Shown piece by piece: positions 12,901-23,684 of a stretch of DNA of 64,000 nt. Positions within the stretch are counted from its first letter, which is position 1. Each line of letters starts with the position of its first letter. The position numbers were made by a program, and so were the translations under genes. Below the pieces are notes generated by a model. It had not been told where the DNA came from. It was given only the letters and a program-made list of their open reading frames with translations, and ran no database searches. Source of the DNA: Trichoplax adhaerens (taxonomy: Eukaryota; Placozoa; Uniplacotomia; Trichoplacea; Trichoplacidae); assembly GCF_000150275.1 (NCBI RefSeq), contig NW_002060947.1:7868482-7932481 (forward strand). Direction: 5' to 3'.

Positions 12901-14733
12901 CTATAGTAATGTTGCATAGGTAAAGCGTACAAGCTTACCGTGTAACTAGCAGAACTAACTAACGAGATAGGTGAAAGAAGATAGCTTTTATAATGTATGA
13001 AGCACAGCAGGAGGAAATCATAAATGACTAATAAGAATATGTTACTTCTATGTTAAGACAGGGCTATGATATAATTCAGCTAGATTCAAAGCAATTTCCA
13101 CAGAGTATTTTGTTAAATATAAATTATACATATTTAGAGTTATGCTGCAATCTAGTGGAAATTGACTTTTACTAAAAATAGACTATACCGTATTTAGAAG
13201 TAAACACTACAATTTTAATCACTAAAATTAGCCATTTTTTTGGTTAGTACACTGCATCTCTTCCTTCTACGGTAATAATACATCTTTCACTTCCTATAAA
13301 ATAGTAGGACTACCAGTCAGCTTATTTTGAGGAGGATTATGCTTATAAGAAAATGCTGTCCTTTCTCATATACACAGTACAATAACTATATAAATTATTT
13401 GTAGCTTAAACTAAAATACAATACCATAAATTCGATCCTATTCTAGTCTCAGACATAATTTTAAATCATACTATTATTTTCGTGATGGCAAATTACAAAA
13501 TCTAGCTATTCCTAAATGCAAAGTCAGATTTTCCTCAGCCAATACCAGCAGCTTAATCCAAGTTTTGAGCTTTGGATCCAGGAAAACAAGAGCTATGACA
13601 TTTCGATTGCAGTGTCGGAATTGCTCAGTATCTGGAATCCAATACAATCGTAATTTAAAACTAAAGACTAGGATAAAAATAAATTCCCTCCTTCCAAATG
13701 CAATGTACGTGATTAAAATTTCGCCTATCGTTATTGCGAATGGTAAAAAGTACCTAAAAATGCCTTGTGCCACCTTGAAGATAAAAACAAAAGATGGAGG
13801 TAAGCTTAATAAAAGAATCAGCCATTCTTTTTGCTATTTATAAATAATTAACTCATAATTTCTCTTATTTCCATGTTACAAAATATGAATTCAAGCCTAG
13901 AGATTAAAAATTTATGCATATCTTTATGATTAATTAGTTCCTGGAGCACCACGCCAAGTTCATGTACTACAGGATAAATTCTATCCATTAATCTACATTA
14001 CCTGGAAACCTCCGAGAGTATCTAATGGGCTAATCATAAAATATCGAATACTTTGCCGTCGTCTACTAGAAAATCATGCTACGTTATCTACGCTAGCCAA
14101 AGAAGAAATATTTGTGCAAGAAGTTGACGGAGTTGTTCAATTTGCTAATATCTCACATCTGAGACCAAGATCTCACTACTCGATCACGGTAAATTTAGCT
14201 ATAGCATTAATATCACATTTTAATTATAGTAATCAGCAGCATTTTAATTTGATCGTAGATTAGTGCCACCACGAAATTAGGACAATATGGACCACAAAGC
14301 TATCCAGCGTTTATCCGTAAGAAATAAATCTGCAGAAACTTTACAGTATACTGCAAATGAGTTGGCCAGTATAACTGCTTTTAAAATTTGCGATGTTGCA
14401 TAAGTTCTTTACAAAATGCCCATAAACGCTGTTGAAAATATCTTTGCTTCCAGAAATGATTAAATTTTTAAATAATATTTACGATTTCAATTTTCTTATT
14501 TGACTTATTAGAAACTTTTTTGCTTCATGATATTAGCTTTAATTATGCCTTTGATGTATTAAGCATTAATATTAATTCAATTTATAGACATAGGACCAGT
14601 AATTTCTGATGATACCAAAACAGATGCTATTCGTCTATCCCTGGCTCCCTTGATTATCGGAGGATTTACTGCCGGAGCTATGCTTATTGCTGTCCTTATT
14701 GTGATATTAAAGTTTGGCGGCATACCAAAGTAA
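9947..14733 (+). CDS. Kinase-less Eph-like receptor 2 (574 aa, 9 exons)
   Basis: Exons: 9947-10016, 11259-11329, 11434-11670, 11935-12385, 12477-12623, 13506-13799, 13938-14188, 14259-14316, 14588-14733; all phases agree and sum to 574 codons plus stop. It begins with a signal peptide (MVLILGYILQYFFLCITLTRS). The ligand-binding domain shows YQWSRWQSC, YMCDY and SWLISPTF; then come the CCP-like part (AWCQPDGNW, ACRCPRGKE), the Cys-rich module (CQINYYKP, CLPCPANTS, KCICN), FN3-1 (LQCRNCS), FN3-2 (YITWKPPRVSNG, then GQYGPQSYP), a long helix (LAPLIIGGFTAGAMLIAVLIV) and the end ILKFGGIPK. Like its divergent paralogue it has the whole Eph ectodomain but no kinase or SAM. The next 4.2 kb downstream hold no kinase-like exon, so truncation here is supported inside the window. 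Relative to receptor 1 it lacks the CPQNRFC cysteine pair in the ligand-binding domain. Confidence 0.9.
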
Positions 14734-16333
14734 GACTTGTCGACTGTGATTCAATTTGAAATACAACTTTAAATTTAGCCTTTGCCATTTGAATTTTTGA
14801 ATACTTATGACTGAATTATGGAGCTACCTATTACGTTCATTACTCGGTAGAATATAACCTGAAAACATCAGGTTGTGTTGATAAGTGGGATAAACTAGCC
14901 ATAATTTTTGTAATATTCTACAAGTAGGTTTTCTCTGAATGATGGATTAAGCGCTATTTGTCGAAATTACTGTAAGTTTCTTGATTGCGTATACGCTTAA
15001 AACGCCGTAGTGATTCTATTACGTAAAATTTTTATGGTCTAGAAATTTTACCAATCTAGGCCTCGTTTCTGAAATAATTCAAGGATAGTTTTGTCATAAT
15101 TAAGAACTGTGACTAGTGACATTAAAAAATACTCCTTCGCTTTGTAGGGATTAATAATTATTGTTGCTGCTGTAGAAGGCGATCAGCTTTTTCCGATACT
15201 AGCGATAAAAATGAATTAGGTATTAGCAAGATATAACAATACGATCACTTCCTTGCGATTATGAAGTGATTATCTAAGCCTTCTTCAGAATATGTTAAAA
15301 TAGTGAAGCTAGCATAAATATATCCAGGCCTATTAGAAACAGCTAACTTCTATTTCTTTATTTTATTAACAATTATTAGATGAAACTGATCTGGAAGACA
15401 CTATCATTTAGAACTTTTAGGCAAAATCAAAAGCTAATAAATCTACTAGTAAGATCAAATACTGCCATCATTATTTATTTACTTTTGATATAAATGAAAA
15501 TCCTATAAGCCTGAAATGAAATGTCGTAGATCTGTCACAAATTTAGTTGAACTTTACGCAATGTAGAATGTAATTACGATATATTATCATATATTTAATA
15601 TTATTAAAGATATAGAGGCTCAAAGTATCGACAGCTAATAGCTGTCACGGTAGATAAAATATCGTACAATTAAGATTTTTACCTAACCTTATATATCCGT
15701 CTAAAGCATAAAATTTTAATTATACAGAACTAATGTGAATGCGTGCCACAAGTATTTCATAAAAAATATGTCTAACTTGCAATCGATTTTTGAATTAAAA
15801 TCCTCCAATATGTTAGTAACTGATTATCAATTAAACTGAGTCCAACACTGTATGCAAGATGAATTAAGATATCATTTTTAACATCTTCTAGATTGATTAA
15901 CAGAAAGAGAGCAAATAGAGGCATAATTATTAAATTCCTCTTCCGTTTCGGACTGAATTATAATACAAAACTGATTGATATGCTAATAATTAGCCAAACA
16001 GTCAGTTTCTAATGCAAAAGATCAAAATTGACTTCTTTTCAGCTGATTTATCCAAATATAATAGCAAAATAGCTTGTTATATGCTTCTAAATAACGAAAG
16101 AGAAGCAGCAATGACCGTGAAAAACTTCTACAGTATCGTACCGAAGCCGCTACTTCAGTTGCTAGCTCTACCCGATATAGCTACATAATAACTTTCTAGA
16201 ATCGATATATCTTTAAACCTATGATACTGGAATTATATAAGAAAGAAGGTCAAATAGTTATTTGAATAAGTTTTGCGAATAAATTTACGGCTAATTTATA
16301 CATTTCTGTATGATTAATATGCCTGAATGTGTC
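14734..16333. other. Non-coding, downstream of Eph-like gene 2
   Basis: No open frame with coding character on either strand. I searched for kinase hallmarks (VAVK, HRDLAARN, DFG, APE-type motifs) and saw none. AT-rich unique-looking sequence. Confidence 0.5.
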
Positions 16334-18370
16334 TTAAGTGATTATTTAGAATTCACAGGCAGAATTTGAGATATAATCGTTACTCCGACCATATTTCCAG
16401 CAAATTTAAGGTTAATTCTACGCAGGCAAAATAGATTAAAGTCTAGTCAAATGTAATGAAATGAAAACTGTAGAGATCAAGCTGCAAAACTTTAACAAAC
16501 TTTGATTCTACTTTCGTTGCACTCCGGTCGACTTAACGCTAATACTTTGACACCAAATAAAATTTGGGGAAATAACCGAACAACAATTTATTACGAAACA
16601 AAAATGGAGAGAAGTATAAACCGAACAACCTTACAAATACTTAGCTTTAAGTATTAATAAATAAATGACAGACTTAAAAATTGTCAACGACCAAACAACC
16701 TTTCAAAAAGAAGAACGTTTTAACTTACGACAATTCGACCCCGAAGGCCTTTTAAATTCAACAAGTTCTTCAAATAAAATCTTCTTCTACTCTTCTCTAA
16801 ATTTTCTAATTATACTATCATTTATAGGCTTTGTCGAGCCGTCAGAGGTATTTAAAACTAAATATTTGCTAACCAATCGCTCTTAAGATCCGTTTTAGAA
16901 AACTACTTTGCATCATTTAAGAAAACAAAAATCATTCAAAGTTCAGACACAATTTACCCTACGATTCCTTTACAAAACACTATAAAACCAATAAGCTAAC
17001 TTAAAATACATCAAACTTCACTTCTAACATAATTTCTATCATTAATACACTATAAAAGTCTAAAAACTAACCTTTAAACATCAAGATTTAGTCGTAAAAA
17101 TAACATTCTAACTACTTAACAATCAACACAACCTCTACCAATTTCCATCTTATTTTCTATTTTCCTAACTAAACTTTCCTAATGTGACTTTCAAGTCACG
17201 TCATAAAATTCCAAAATTTCATATTCATAACCAAAAATTCAAATTTCAAAAATCAACTCGTACGGTATTTTTCATGAACAAAAATCCAAAAATTAAAACA
17301 GGAAAATTATATCGGACATAAATCCGACCGGCTCCGGAATCCGAATCCAAAAAATCCGGATTTTATAAAGATTACAGTACTCGCTATTTCGCTAATCAAA
17401 AAATTTTATATGACTATCACGACTACTTTTCTGACTTTAGTATCGCTGAGTATTGGCAGTTGATGTTTTAGCGTCAGATTGTACGTTAACTGTACGATTA
17501 TAGACTACATTACAGTACTTTATCGCCATGTTATAAATCCCCTTTCTCTAAGGATAGGGTTTTGTTACTAAGTCAAATTCATTTACAATTTGAATAAACG
17601 ATCAAACGCCCTTTCTTTAGATTAGGCAATTGCTCTAGGGCTATTTCTATAGTAATCTATATAATACCTTGTAAAATAATGAAGAAGAAAATATGGCGAC
17701 ATGATGATTTGGCAGGGTAAAACTTAAAGACACTATCACTTTCTAGGTATTTTCTATAGTAAAATAATACTAGTTACATACTAAAAGCTATAAAGGACTC
17801 TACTTTTAGTCCTTTACTACACAAATCTTGACTGCATAGTAACGTTCAAGGGCTTGTAAAATTATGATTAATCAATTTAGCTAATTTAGAAGCTAAACTA
17901 AGTATATTATACGATCAATTAAAACGCTATGGTGTCGAAAGAGAGGCATAAAATATACTCTGACCAATACTACAGAAAAATTGCAATTGTTGTTATGTCA
18001 CTTTCTACTGTAATCTAGGAGCTAAATACATATCAAAGATCTAGAATTATACGCTTCGAATTATTATTTAAAATTTAGAGACAGAATTAGAGATACTATA
18101 GTCACTTTAATCATATCTCTAGTAAATTTAAAGTTAGTTCTACACATCCAAAATGGATTAAAAAGAAGCCAAATCTGAGCTGTAGTGCAATATTTAAGGG
18201 CTTACGAAATTGTGATTACACAATCAATCAATTTAGCTAATTTAGAAGCTAAATTAAGTATGCGACATGATAAGTTAGAACATTATTCTATTCTTTAAAA
18301 TACTCGTATAAGGGCGGATTATGGTGTGGAAAGAGAGGTGTGAAATATATTCAGACCAATATTAAGAACA
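16334..18370. repeat. Diverged direct repeats flanking a skewed block
   Basis: Two families recur. A unit near 16338-16460 (ATTATTTAGAATTCACAGGC at its left end) reappears near 18060-18178, sharing CAGAATT.GAGATA, GTAAATTTAA.GTTA.TTCTAC and AAAAT.GATTAAA. A second unit near 17838-17990, containing TTTAGCTAATTTAGAAGCTA and GGTGTCGAAAGAGAGG, reappears near 18180-18370. The order suggests one repeat tract later split by the block at about 16.5-17.4 kb. Boundaries are by eye. Confidence 0.55.
16490..17390 (-). mobile_element. Possible LTR-retroelement remnant
   Basis: This block differs sharply from its surroundings: the plus strand is C/A-rich and almost free of G over about 900 bases, so the minus strand is T/G-rich. 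Read on the minus strand it ends with an AATAAA-like site (near 16598) followed by TTTGGTGTCAAAGTATTAGC (near 16555), which resembles the primer-binding region just after the U5 end of many LTR elements. A short palindromic GC-richer patch (CCGGCTCCGG, TCCGGA) sits near 17330-17360. A 73-codon plus-strand open frame at 16665-16886 has low-complexity composition and no recognisable domain, so I do not call it a gene. No target-site duplication was identified. Low confidence. Confidence 0.3.
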
Positions 18371-18971
18371 AATTATAGTTAGGGCTGTATCAATAATGCG
18401 AGTTGATACCCTAATTTAACATTTCAATCTCTTCTATAGAATATTTTGGACTGAAAGAAGGATGCGATTGCAGCATTGCTATAGCATAGGTTTAATAAAA
18501 TAAATGATATAAATATAATTCTCTGCATGTGAGCATCGATATGCAGAATTTTGATTTAAGGAGTCAATATCTTTTATTGAGGCTATAATCTTAGAAATGC
18601 AGATATTCAATTTCTTAGAATAGCAGCTACAACCTACTGTCTATAAGTACCGATGCTTAACATGGATCAGTATCGTAGAGATTCAAAGTCAATAGACAGC
18701 AGCAAAAGTCTATCTTGGCAAAATTAAGTTAGAGTGTATTTTTACTGACTCGCTTTGGATCATAAACAATTCTAATACATCCTGTAATGGATGCAAAAGC
18801 TATCCAGAAATTTTTAATCCATTCACTAAATTACTGGTTCTAAAGATTAAAATTTATGATATCATGACTGAATAATCAGACGTATCAAATTGTATTTTAA
18901 CTAATATGATTGCTTGAATTTTCTAAAGTCCATAGTTTCAATCTGTTACCTAAACAATATGGCGGACAAAC

Positions 18972-21427
18972 TTAATCGTATAATTCCATTTCGACGGGAT
19001 AATGGTCGCTAACAGCAGTGGTCTAATAAATAGCACAATAAATAGATTTAATATCAATTAGATTGTTGGCGATCATCAAAGCAGATCGAATTATTATATT
19101 TTTATAGATAATAAAAGGTAAATTTCTATTTATTAACTTTTAAAATCGATATCAGGCCAGTTTAAGGCTAACGCACAGAAGATTGACGATCATAAAATCA
19201 TCATTTAACATTTATTCTATTTGTCTCAATTTACTTAATGGCATCTTACCTCGTCATAGCTAAGACCATACTCACTGTCAAATCGGAATACTTTAGCAGT
19301 ACCGCTAACATAATCACTTTGCATACGACTACCAGCTAAAACAAGTCTGAAGACAAAATTAGAAGAAAAATTCAGGATATAGCAGATGACCAAGTATAAG
19401 TAATTACCTAAACTGTCTAAAAACTCACAATGATGCCAAGGTACAACATTAATTATACGTTACTACTTTCTATCTAGCATAAATCTATTTCATCCCTATC
19501 ACTATTATAGAATCATGACGATCGTAAACTGAAAGCCAGTAAGAATACCTGTCATAGGCACAATTGGTTGATTTAGTGGTAGTATCAGCATTACTGCCAA
19601 TGACCCAGTTAAATCGGCTTTGAGTCCACAAGCGAACATAACTCCATTCACTTGATGAAATATAACTGCAATCAGCATTGAAATCACCCATAAGGATGGC
19701 GTTTGATTCGCCAAAACGAGTAGTAGCGTCATCATAAACATCAGCTAAGGCATCAGTTTCTTCGACAGCGTAGGAAGGAGAGGCATGGCAAGGGATCAGG
19801 ACGAATTGCTTACCTAGGAGGTGAGAATAACTTCTATTTAGATATTTCTATTAGTATATGTTAACATATATATTACTAAATTATTTTGAATAGTAAATGA
19901 TTTTTCCATCTCGTGATTAATAGTCATTGCATTATGAAATTTACGAATTTAGTCAGAATATCGTATCTACAGCTTTTAGCGCATGACAATTTATCCGAAA
20001 TTGAATATTTTCTATTGAATATCACTTTGCCAATTCGTTTGCATCATTAATAGTGCATTTAAGGCTAATAATTCCCATTTGATAGAATAACAGCAAACTA
20101 GAGGCTTACGGAATATATTCTAACTAACCAGTAGCAGTGATTTTAAACTTAACAACAAAGGGTTCTCTGATAAAGGAATCGTCACCAGCGCTTTCATCAC
20201 CGTCATCATAGTGATAATTTCCTTGGACTGAGAATAAATCGGTCCTAGCAATGAATGTCATTAATTAAAACAAATGGAGCTTTTACTACTATTATTTAGC
20301 CGTTACTTTCTATCAAAGAATAAACAAATATACAGGCCTACCTTACCGAATAACTTATTGATTTATTATGCTAATATCATTAAGGCGATGCTTAATTAAG
20401 TAAACTTTACCTATAGAAGAAAGCATATTGCTCCTTGTAGCTGCTACGACCAAGGCGATCAGAAAGAATCATGGCATAAGAATAGCTATGACCCCTATGA
20501 ATACAATAGTGAATAGATAAGAGTTTCCCATGGTTTGCATATTCGATAGGCTTTACCAGAACTAATACTGCCGCGTTACTCATATTGATGAAAGCTACTG
20601 TCTGTTAGATTTAAATTTTGATTAAAATAGCTAACACATAATTTTTAACAAAATCAGTTAATATTATATATATATATATTTATAAAAATTTTATGTTACT
20701 ACATCATAAGTTAAATTTTAGCTGCATTAAACAGTTACTGTATTATAAGAAAGGCGATTGATAATTCGTTAAATTTAAAGGGGATTAATTATTGCTCAAT
20801 ATTTATTTATAATTGTTGCTTAGATACAGTATCTTTCTACTAATCACTTATAAAATCATTTTATTACTACACTACACTTTGCATTTTGTAGCGTTACAGT
20901 CAGAATTATCAAATAGATAAGCAAGCAATATTATAGGTACACTTTTCAATACTATAATAGCGAAAAATTATTTTAATGTAATTAAAATTCCTAATCATAA
21001 ATTACATCCACTAACAGATCTAATCTAATAATTTTTTCGTACTTATTAACTTCATCCAAAAGTGTTTGGATAGCGACGCCACTGCTGTCACGGATTTCTT
21101 GGATAAGAGTTAGATCGTAACGACGCAAGATCTAAGTCAGAAATGAAAAATCTTTCTTGAAGATTTTACCCTAGCAAACGCTCATCTTCTAGATCTACAA
21201 CATGCGTATAAGAATATGATAGCAAAATTTCCAATTCGTAATTCAAATCACTGTTTCTTATAGGCTTCTTTCTCCTGCATGCTTACCTTAACTAATTCAG
21301 CTACAACTTCTTGTTTGCCCATTTTGGTTTTGCCCAACGTTTGGATATTAAAGGCAGCAATTTTCACTTTGCCGGCTTCAGCAGCCAACGAAAAAATTGC
21401 GAGCATACAAAATAGTGCAATCTTCAT
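18972..21427 (-). CDS. DNase I family endonuclease A (280 aa, 7 exons)
   Basis: Exons: 21287-21427, 21043-21131, 20411-20494, 20129-20244, 19549-19813, 19250-19346, 18972-19022; total 281 codons. Secreted Ca/Mg-dependent endonuclease of the DNase I fold. Signal peptide MKIALFCMLAIFSLAAEAG, then KIAAFNIQTLGKTKMG. Residues matching bovine DNase I are intact: metal ligand Glu59 (QEIRD), catalytic Glu98 (SYKEQY), His153 (IPCHASP), Asp187 (MGDFNADC), Asp231 (CAYDR), His271 (SDHYPVE), and the Cys192-Cys228 pair. Length equals the usual precursor length (about 280). It is followed downstream on the same strand in tandem by a paralogue with the same seven exons and phases (23685-26803). A TATA-like box lies about 70 bases upstream of the ATG. 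Exon 5 begins directly with GTAAGC after its acceptor AG. Likely roles are digestion of food or foreign DNA (inference). Confidence 0.95.
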
Positions 21428-21494
21428 CTTGATCTCGTCAGAATTTGAAAGGAAAAGCAGCCAAAAATTATGTAAAATAAGCTCAATTTGTACG

Positions 21495-21528
21495 CTTTAT
21501 ATACTTTGTCCACTGTTATGCAGCTGCA
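21495..21528 (-). promoter_or_regulatory. DNase A core promoter: TATA-like box and CAGCTG box
   Basis: On the minus strand, GTATATAAAG (21495-21504) lies 68 bases upstream of the ATG, and a CAGCTG E-box (21521-21526, within the palindrome TGCAGCTGCA) lies 17 bases further upstream. The same two elements at the same spacing precede the tandem paralogue, which otherwise differs here, so conservation supports function. Confidence 0.6.
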
Positions 21529-23684
21529 AAGTTATTTCCTTGATAACCTATGAAACTGATTAATTATTAAAGCAGAATAGATACATTAACAGCTGCGGTA
21601 TATAAATTGTAAACATTTTCGATCATTATCTATTGAATGATCCACCTTGAACGGAATTAACGTATTAAATATTAAGACATTTTTATATCTTAAAATCTGT
21701 AGTAGAGATTGAATTTTTAAAAGTATATAGCAAATTCTAAACAGTAGCTTGTACTGTAATTCTTTGATGCATATGACATTCAACTCTGAAATTTTTCACG
21801 CCAAATCTGATTTAATCTAATCTAAAGTTATATTTTCATTTTCATTAATAAATAATTCCAAGGATTCATTTATCTGTTTATTTCTTTAAATCTAATTGAT
21901 ATTTTAAGATAATCTTTAATCTTATACGGTATATGTGAGATTAGTTGCATTGTGTCTTTACTGTAAATGTTGATTATACTTAAATACAATGATTTTCAAA
22001 AGTGAATTCTAGATATTCGGTCATTTCTATCTGAATTGTTTAAATAAGCGCATTCATTTATAATTTGATTCATTCGACGAATACTCTTCTTTGGCTTTGT
22101 TTGATTTCATGTATGTGGCTACACTGTTATGTCAATATTGCCTACTAGTAGTTATTAAAGTTTCTTATTCGAAGTGAGATATCTTCTAAAATCTCTTTTA
22201 TAATTCTTGTTAAAATGCGTATATTTGGACTGGATCGATCTCCTTAATTCTATCTATAAGCGTAATTACAGTAGTAAAGCTATAAGATTGTTACTAATCA
22301 CTTAGAACCATTAGGATGACAATCAATCGCCCCATTTTATCGATATAGCGCTTTTCTCTGAGATGATTATAAATCTGTTCATGCTTTTTAAAACTGGATT
22401 GACACTTTTTTTATTTTTACTTTACTAATGCAATACTAGTATTATATTACATCGGACACAAATATAACACTACCTGTCCTGTAAATAATAGCAATAAATA
22501 TAGATAACATTTATAAGCAGCTTCTAACACATCAACATTGAAGCTTATCTTCAAATAATTTATATATTTAAATAAATTATTTATCACAGCATTAATACTA
22601 TGCTATAGAATACCGTTTACGACGTATGATATAATCCACTTATAAATTCATATGGTAGAATTTACTTTTAATATATTTTTCACATAACCTATTCTTATTG
22701 AATGTATTATTTGTAAAAGTATTGATACCATGTTGTATGATATAATTCGCTAATTGATTAATTCGGCAGAATTTACCTTCAATATATATTTTGCATAATG
22801 TATTCTATACCTGTTAGGAGAGAAAACTAGGATACTGAAGTCAATTACATCATAACTGTATTGATTTATCTATTCCATCTATCAAGAGATAGCTTGGATA
22901 ATCGAACTGAAACTCTGGCATTTTTAAAGTGCTAAGAGATGGTGCGATATTTATTTACCTAAGCAATTTGACTATCCAACCGATTTATTTGGCAAACTTG
23001 CTATTAGACGCATTAGGATCTGCTATTAATTTTATTTAGCCAACACTGTTTGTAAATTCTGCACAATAGTTTAATTTATATAACTTGTATGAAGAATAGC
23101 TATCTATGATAATGTATATCTCAGATTTAAAGAATTCATGCCTTATCTAGAATTTTTATCATTTTCTGTTTCTTCCTGAATTACCATGTACAAGATAATC
23201 AGAGAATGAAATATAAACAAAGATTCAGGATATAGCAACAGAAATATTAGATATGAATGATTTTGTTTTATTAGTGTTTGATCAGAGTTTTTTAACGTGC
23301 AATGCTTATTAACTATAAAGATACAAATTTAGCCTAAAATCGAAGATTAGATAACTACAAGTTGCTATTTAACCATAGTCTAATAAGTGTATTCGACGTA
23401 AATACTATTCATAATAAGCTTAAAATAGTTTAGAAATGCCTAGATTTTCATTAGCTACCGTAACTGTCTAATTTTCAGTAATAAGAGCTTGTGCAAGGAA
23501 AGAATTAAATTACTGCTGCAATTATTTATTTGCTGAACATGAAATTGCAACGTGCACTATAGCCATCATTAACTATAGTAATACTATTCAACCCGAAAAT
23601 TACGATTTAAGTATGTAGCTGTTCATCATATTCCGGTCTAGTTGTTCCATAATTATTATTGCAATTTTGCAAGCATTTTACGCT
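21529..23684. other. Intergenic region between the DNase I genes
   Basis: About 2.1 kb of AT-rich sequence without a supported gene. An open frame on the minus strand at 21586-21783 has no recognisable domain and biased composition. Two partly similar segments near 22600-22690 and 22720-22810 share TATGATATAAT.C and AGAATTTAC.TT.AATATAT, a diverged tandem copy. Confidence 0.45.

Noticed and set aside
14734-18960. Search for kinase and SAM exons downstream of Eph-like gene 2
   Set aside because: No frame with VAVK, HRDLAARN, DFG or SAM-like motifs was found on the plus strand; nothing supports an extended form.
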